Origin: Dromaius novaehollandiae
Taxonomy: Eukaryota; Chordata; Aves; Casuariiformes; Dromaiidae
DNA: 64,000 bases
Direction of reading: 5' to 3'
Assembly: GCF_036370855.1 (NCBI RefSeq)
Contig: NC_088112.1
Location: 17,848,469 to 17,912,468 of the forward strand
Part shown: positions 62,240 to 64,000 of the stretch, piece by piece
How the letters are laid out: every line of letters starts with the position of its first letter
How positions within the stretch are numbered: the stretch's first letter is position 1
Program-made: the position numbers and the translations under genes
Notes under the pieces: generated by a model
Seen by the model: the letters and a program-made list of their open reading frames with translations, nothing else
Database searches by the model: none
Told to the model about the DNA's origin: nothing

Positions 62240-64000
62240 GTTAGTGTGGCTTTATAGCAGAAGAAGGTGAGGTGTTTTCAAGGGGCAGAAAGTCCTTGGA
62301 CTCCCTTTGGATTGAACAAAAGCGTTCTCATAAGGGTGACAGTTGTTGCTGAGATCCTGACATCGAGGCACCCTAGTTTCAGTGTCCAAGAGCGGCACCC
62401 CAGGCACTGGTCACTGTGAATCCTCTTCTAATTCCCCTTTCCCCCTGTCTCAGTCTTCCCAGGTGATTTTCCTACTTACTTCCTTAAGGCTCTGACGAAG
62501 CCTGCAGGATGCGAGGAGGTAGGATGAAAATGCAACACTGTCATTCGCTGACGTCAGCACAGCACTCTCCCGTTTTTACTTCATGTGTCTGCCCTTTTGC
62601 TTTCCTGCTTCTGGTGCAGAGTGTAACAGCTCCCCTTGGCCTTTCCTGTCGCTGTGATCGCAGCGCAAGAGCATGCAGCTCCCCACTAACCTTCCCTTGT
62701 CGGCACGGACAGGCCGTCCGTGCAGCCGTGCTGCGGAGCCGGGCTCCGTCTGGCACACGGGAGCGAGCCGAAGCAGCAGCGAGGCTCTGACAAGCTAACG
62801 AAATGGGAAAATCCAAGCTGTTACGGCGTCGCTGCTCCTCCTGATTTGCCTGAGGACTGAGCAGACTGATACAGTGTGTGACAACACACGTGCGTCCTCT
62901 GGAAATCCCAAAGGCGCTGCAGGCGAGACGGATCCCGCTGGATCCTGTTCAGTGCCAGATTCCACTCAGCTTTCCTTGGGGTATTGATGGAAACCTGTCC
63001 AGCGCATTGCCTGGAGCAGGAGATATGTCTTCAGCGCAGTGGAGGAGAGAAGAACATGCATCAGTTGCAATTTTCCTCCCAAAACCGAAAAACCTCAAAC
63101 AGAATTCCGAAATGTGTCTCAGGATCGGCCTTCCCAGCTTTGAAACACCGTGTTTTTGGCATCCAATACTGAATCAATCACCAGCATCTGAGCACGTGTG
63201 CTTGTTTTTGCCCGGGCAGCTGGTTGCAAGAGTAACAGGAGCTCCCCCTTCCCTACAGCGTGCAGTCAGCCAGCCTGCGTAGAAGACTGATATCTGAGTT
63301 GCACATACAGTGTGAGTGCAATGCAAAAATTTGAGTCAGGTGCAGCATCCAAAACAATTTTTCCGAGGTGTGATAAGTTCAGTTCTCTAAAGCAGGTGCT
63401 ACGCCTGACGCACAGTTATAAGGATTCAAATGTGAGCATTGCAGACTATCGCTGCTCGTCAAACTTTGCAAGAAATAAGAGACATTATCTTATTATCTTA
63501 TTACAAAAAACTCCCAATCTGCACGAAGTGAAGCTGCTTCGGAGAGAAGCTGCATTTCAGACAGCCCTGTAGTAATGCACAGTTGGCGGGACACAGCTGA
63601 TTTTGTGTTCCTGAGAGTGGGGCTGACTGCAACAGTGGCTGCACACAAGTGCTGTCCCGTCCCTTGAGCCGTGTCCCGTGGCTTGCACAAAGTCCCCTCC
63701 TTGAATTCATAATAGCAGTTTACACAGCTGGAGCAAATGTATCCCCAGACCTTTGCAGTTTCCAGCAAAGCTTTGCTTTTCGTAGCCACCTGCTGGTCTT
63801 TGAGCGTGAGTTTAATGCTAGCTGACAGCAGTTATTTTTAGAGATGTGGTTCATTGAAACCTGTTGTTGGTGGAAAGCTGAAATATGCATTTTAACCACC
63901 TTGGTTGAAAAGCAGAGCTCTGTGGAGCTCAAGAGTATAATTTTTCCTGATTACAGGGTACACTTCAGCTACAGTATGTATGCAGAAGGCTGTTTGTTTT
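62240..64000 (+). other. RASGEF1C: RASGEF1C intron 3, partial
   Basis: It begins with the donor GTTAGT and continues past the window end. No frame resembling the next family segment (the block leading to a LLxEWTETFP-like motif) is visible, so at least 1.76 kb of intron remains. It contains a CRE-type Maf palindrome at 62546-62559 in a moderately CpG-rich stretch (62540-62830). Confidence 0.85.
62546..62559. promoter_or_regulatory. Near-perfect CRE-type Maf recognition element
   Basis: CGCTGACGTCAGCA matches 13 of 14 positions of the C-MARE (TGCTGACGTCAGCA), and its inner 12 bases are a perfect palindrome. Large Maf factors and CREB/ATF bind such sites. It lies about 300 bp after the second coding exon. 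Binding is not shown. Confidence 0.4.

Noticed and set aside
1..64000. tRNA, rRNA, CRISPR, insertion sequences or an endogenous retrovirus with LTRs
   Set aside because: No B-box-like tRNA core, spaced direct repeats, paired LTRs or recognisable viral domains were seen by reading.

Overview
The window is vertebrate nuclear DNA, almost certainly from a bird; another sauropsid cannot be excluded by reading alone. The evidence is a CR1 LINE of an avian-type subfamily, old MIR-like SINE remnants, low repeat density, GT-AG introns and one CpG-island promoter. Nothing prokaryotic, viral or plasmid-like is present. Nearly all long open frames are chance frames, especially in CpG-rich stretches.

The one protein-coding gene I can identify is the 5' part of RASGEF1C (Ras-GEF domain family member 1C), on the + strand. 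A CpG island at about 11.88-12.64 kb contains a probable noncoding first exon that ends at a clean donor after base 12304. An intron of about 47.7 kb follows (12305-60006). The first coding exon starts at an ATG at 60013 and ends at 60189. Intron 2 is 1,927 bp. The second coding exon is 62117-62239. Both coding junctions are phase 0 and join in frame to give 100 residues: the family N-terminus and the start of the RasGEF N-terminal (REM) region. The remaining exons, including the catalytic CDC25-homology domain, lie beyond base 64000.

Layout: 1-11850 is intergenic DNA upstream of the gene, with no exon I can name. In human the upstream same-strand neighbour is MAPK9, but none of its exons is visible here. 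11880-12640 is the CpG-island promoter and exon 1, with triplet and pentamer repeats. 12305-60006 is intron 1, holding old repeats (MIR-like pieces near 16.2, 23.5 and 52.9 kb; a CR1 on the minus strand at 56.5 kb), small tandem duplications, a secondary CpG-rich patch near 46 kb and a few candidate regulatory sites. 60007-64000 holds the two coding exons and their flanking introns.

I found no convincing undescribed system. The observations most worth checking are the intronic CpG-rich patch as an alternative promoter, an upstream ORF that stops 4 nt before the exon 1 junction, a near-perfect CRE-type Maf recognition palindrome just after the second coding exon, and a possible unannotated 251-nt exon near 43.3 kb.
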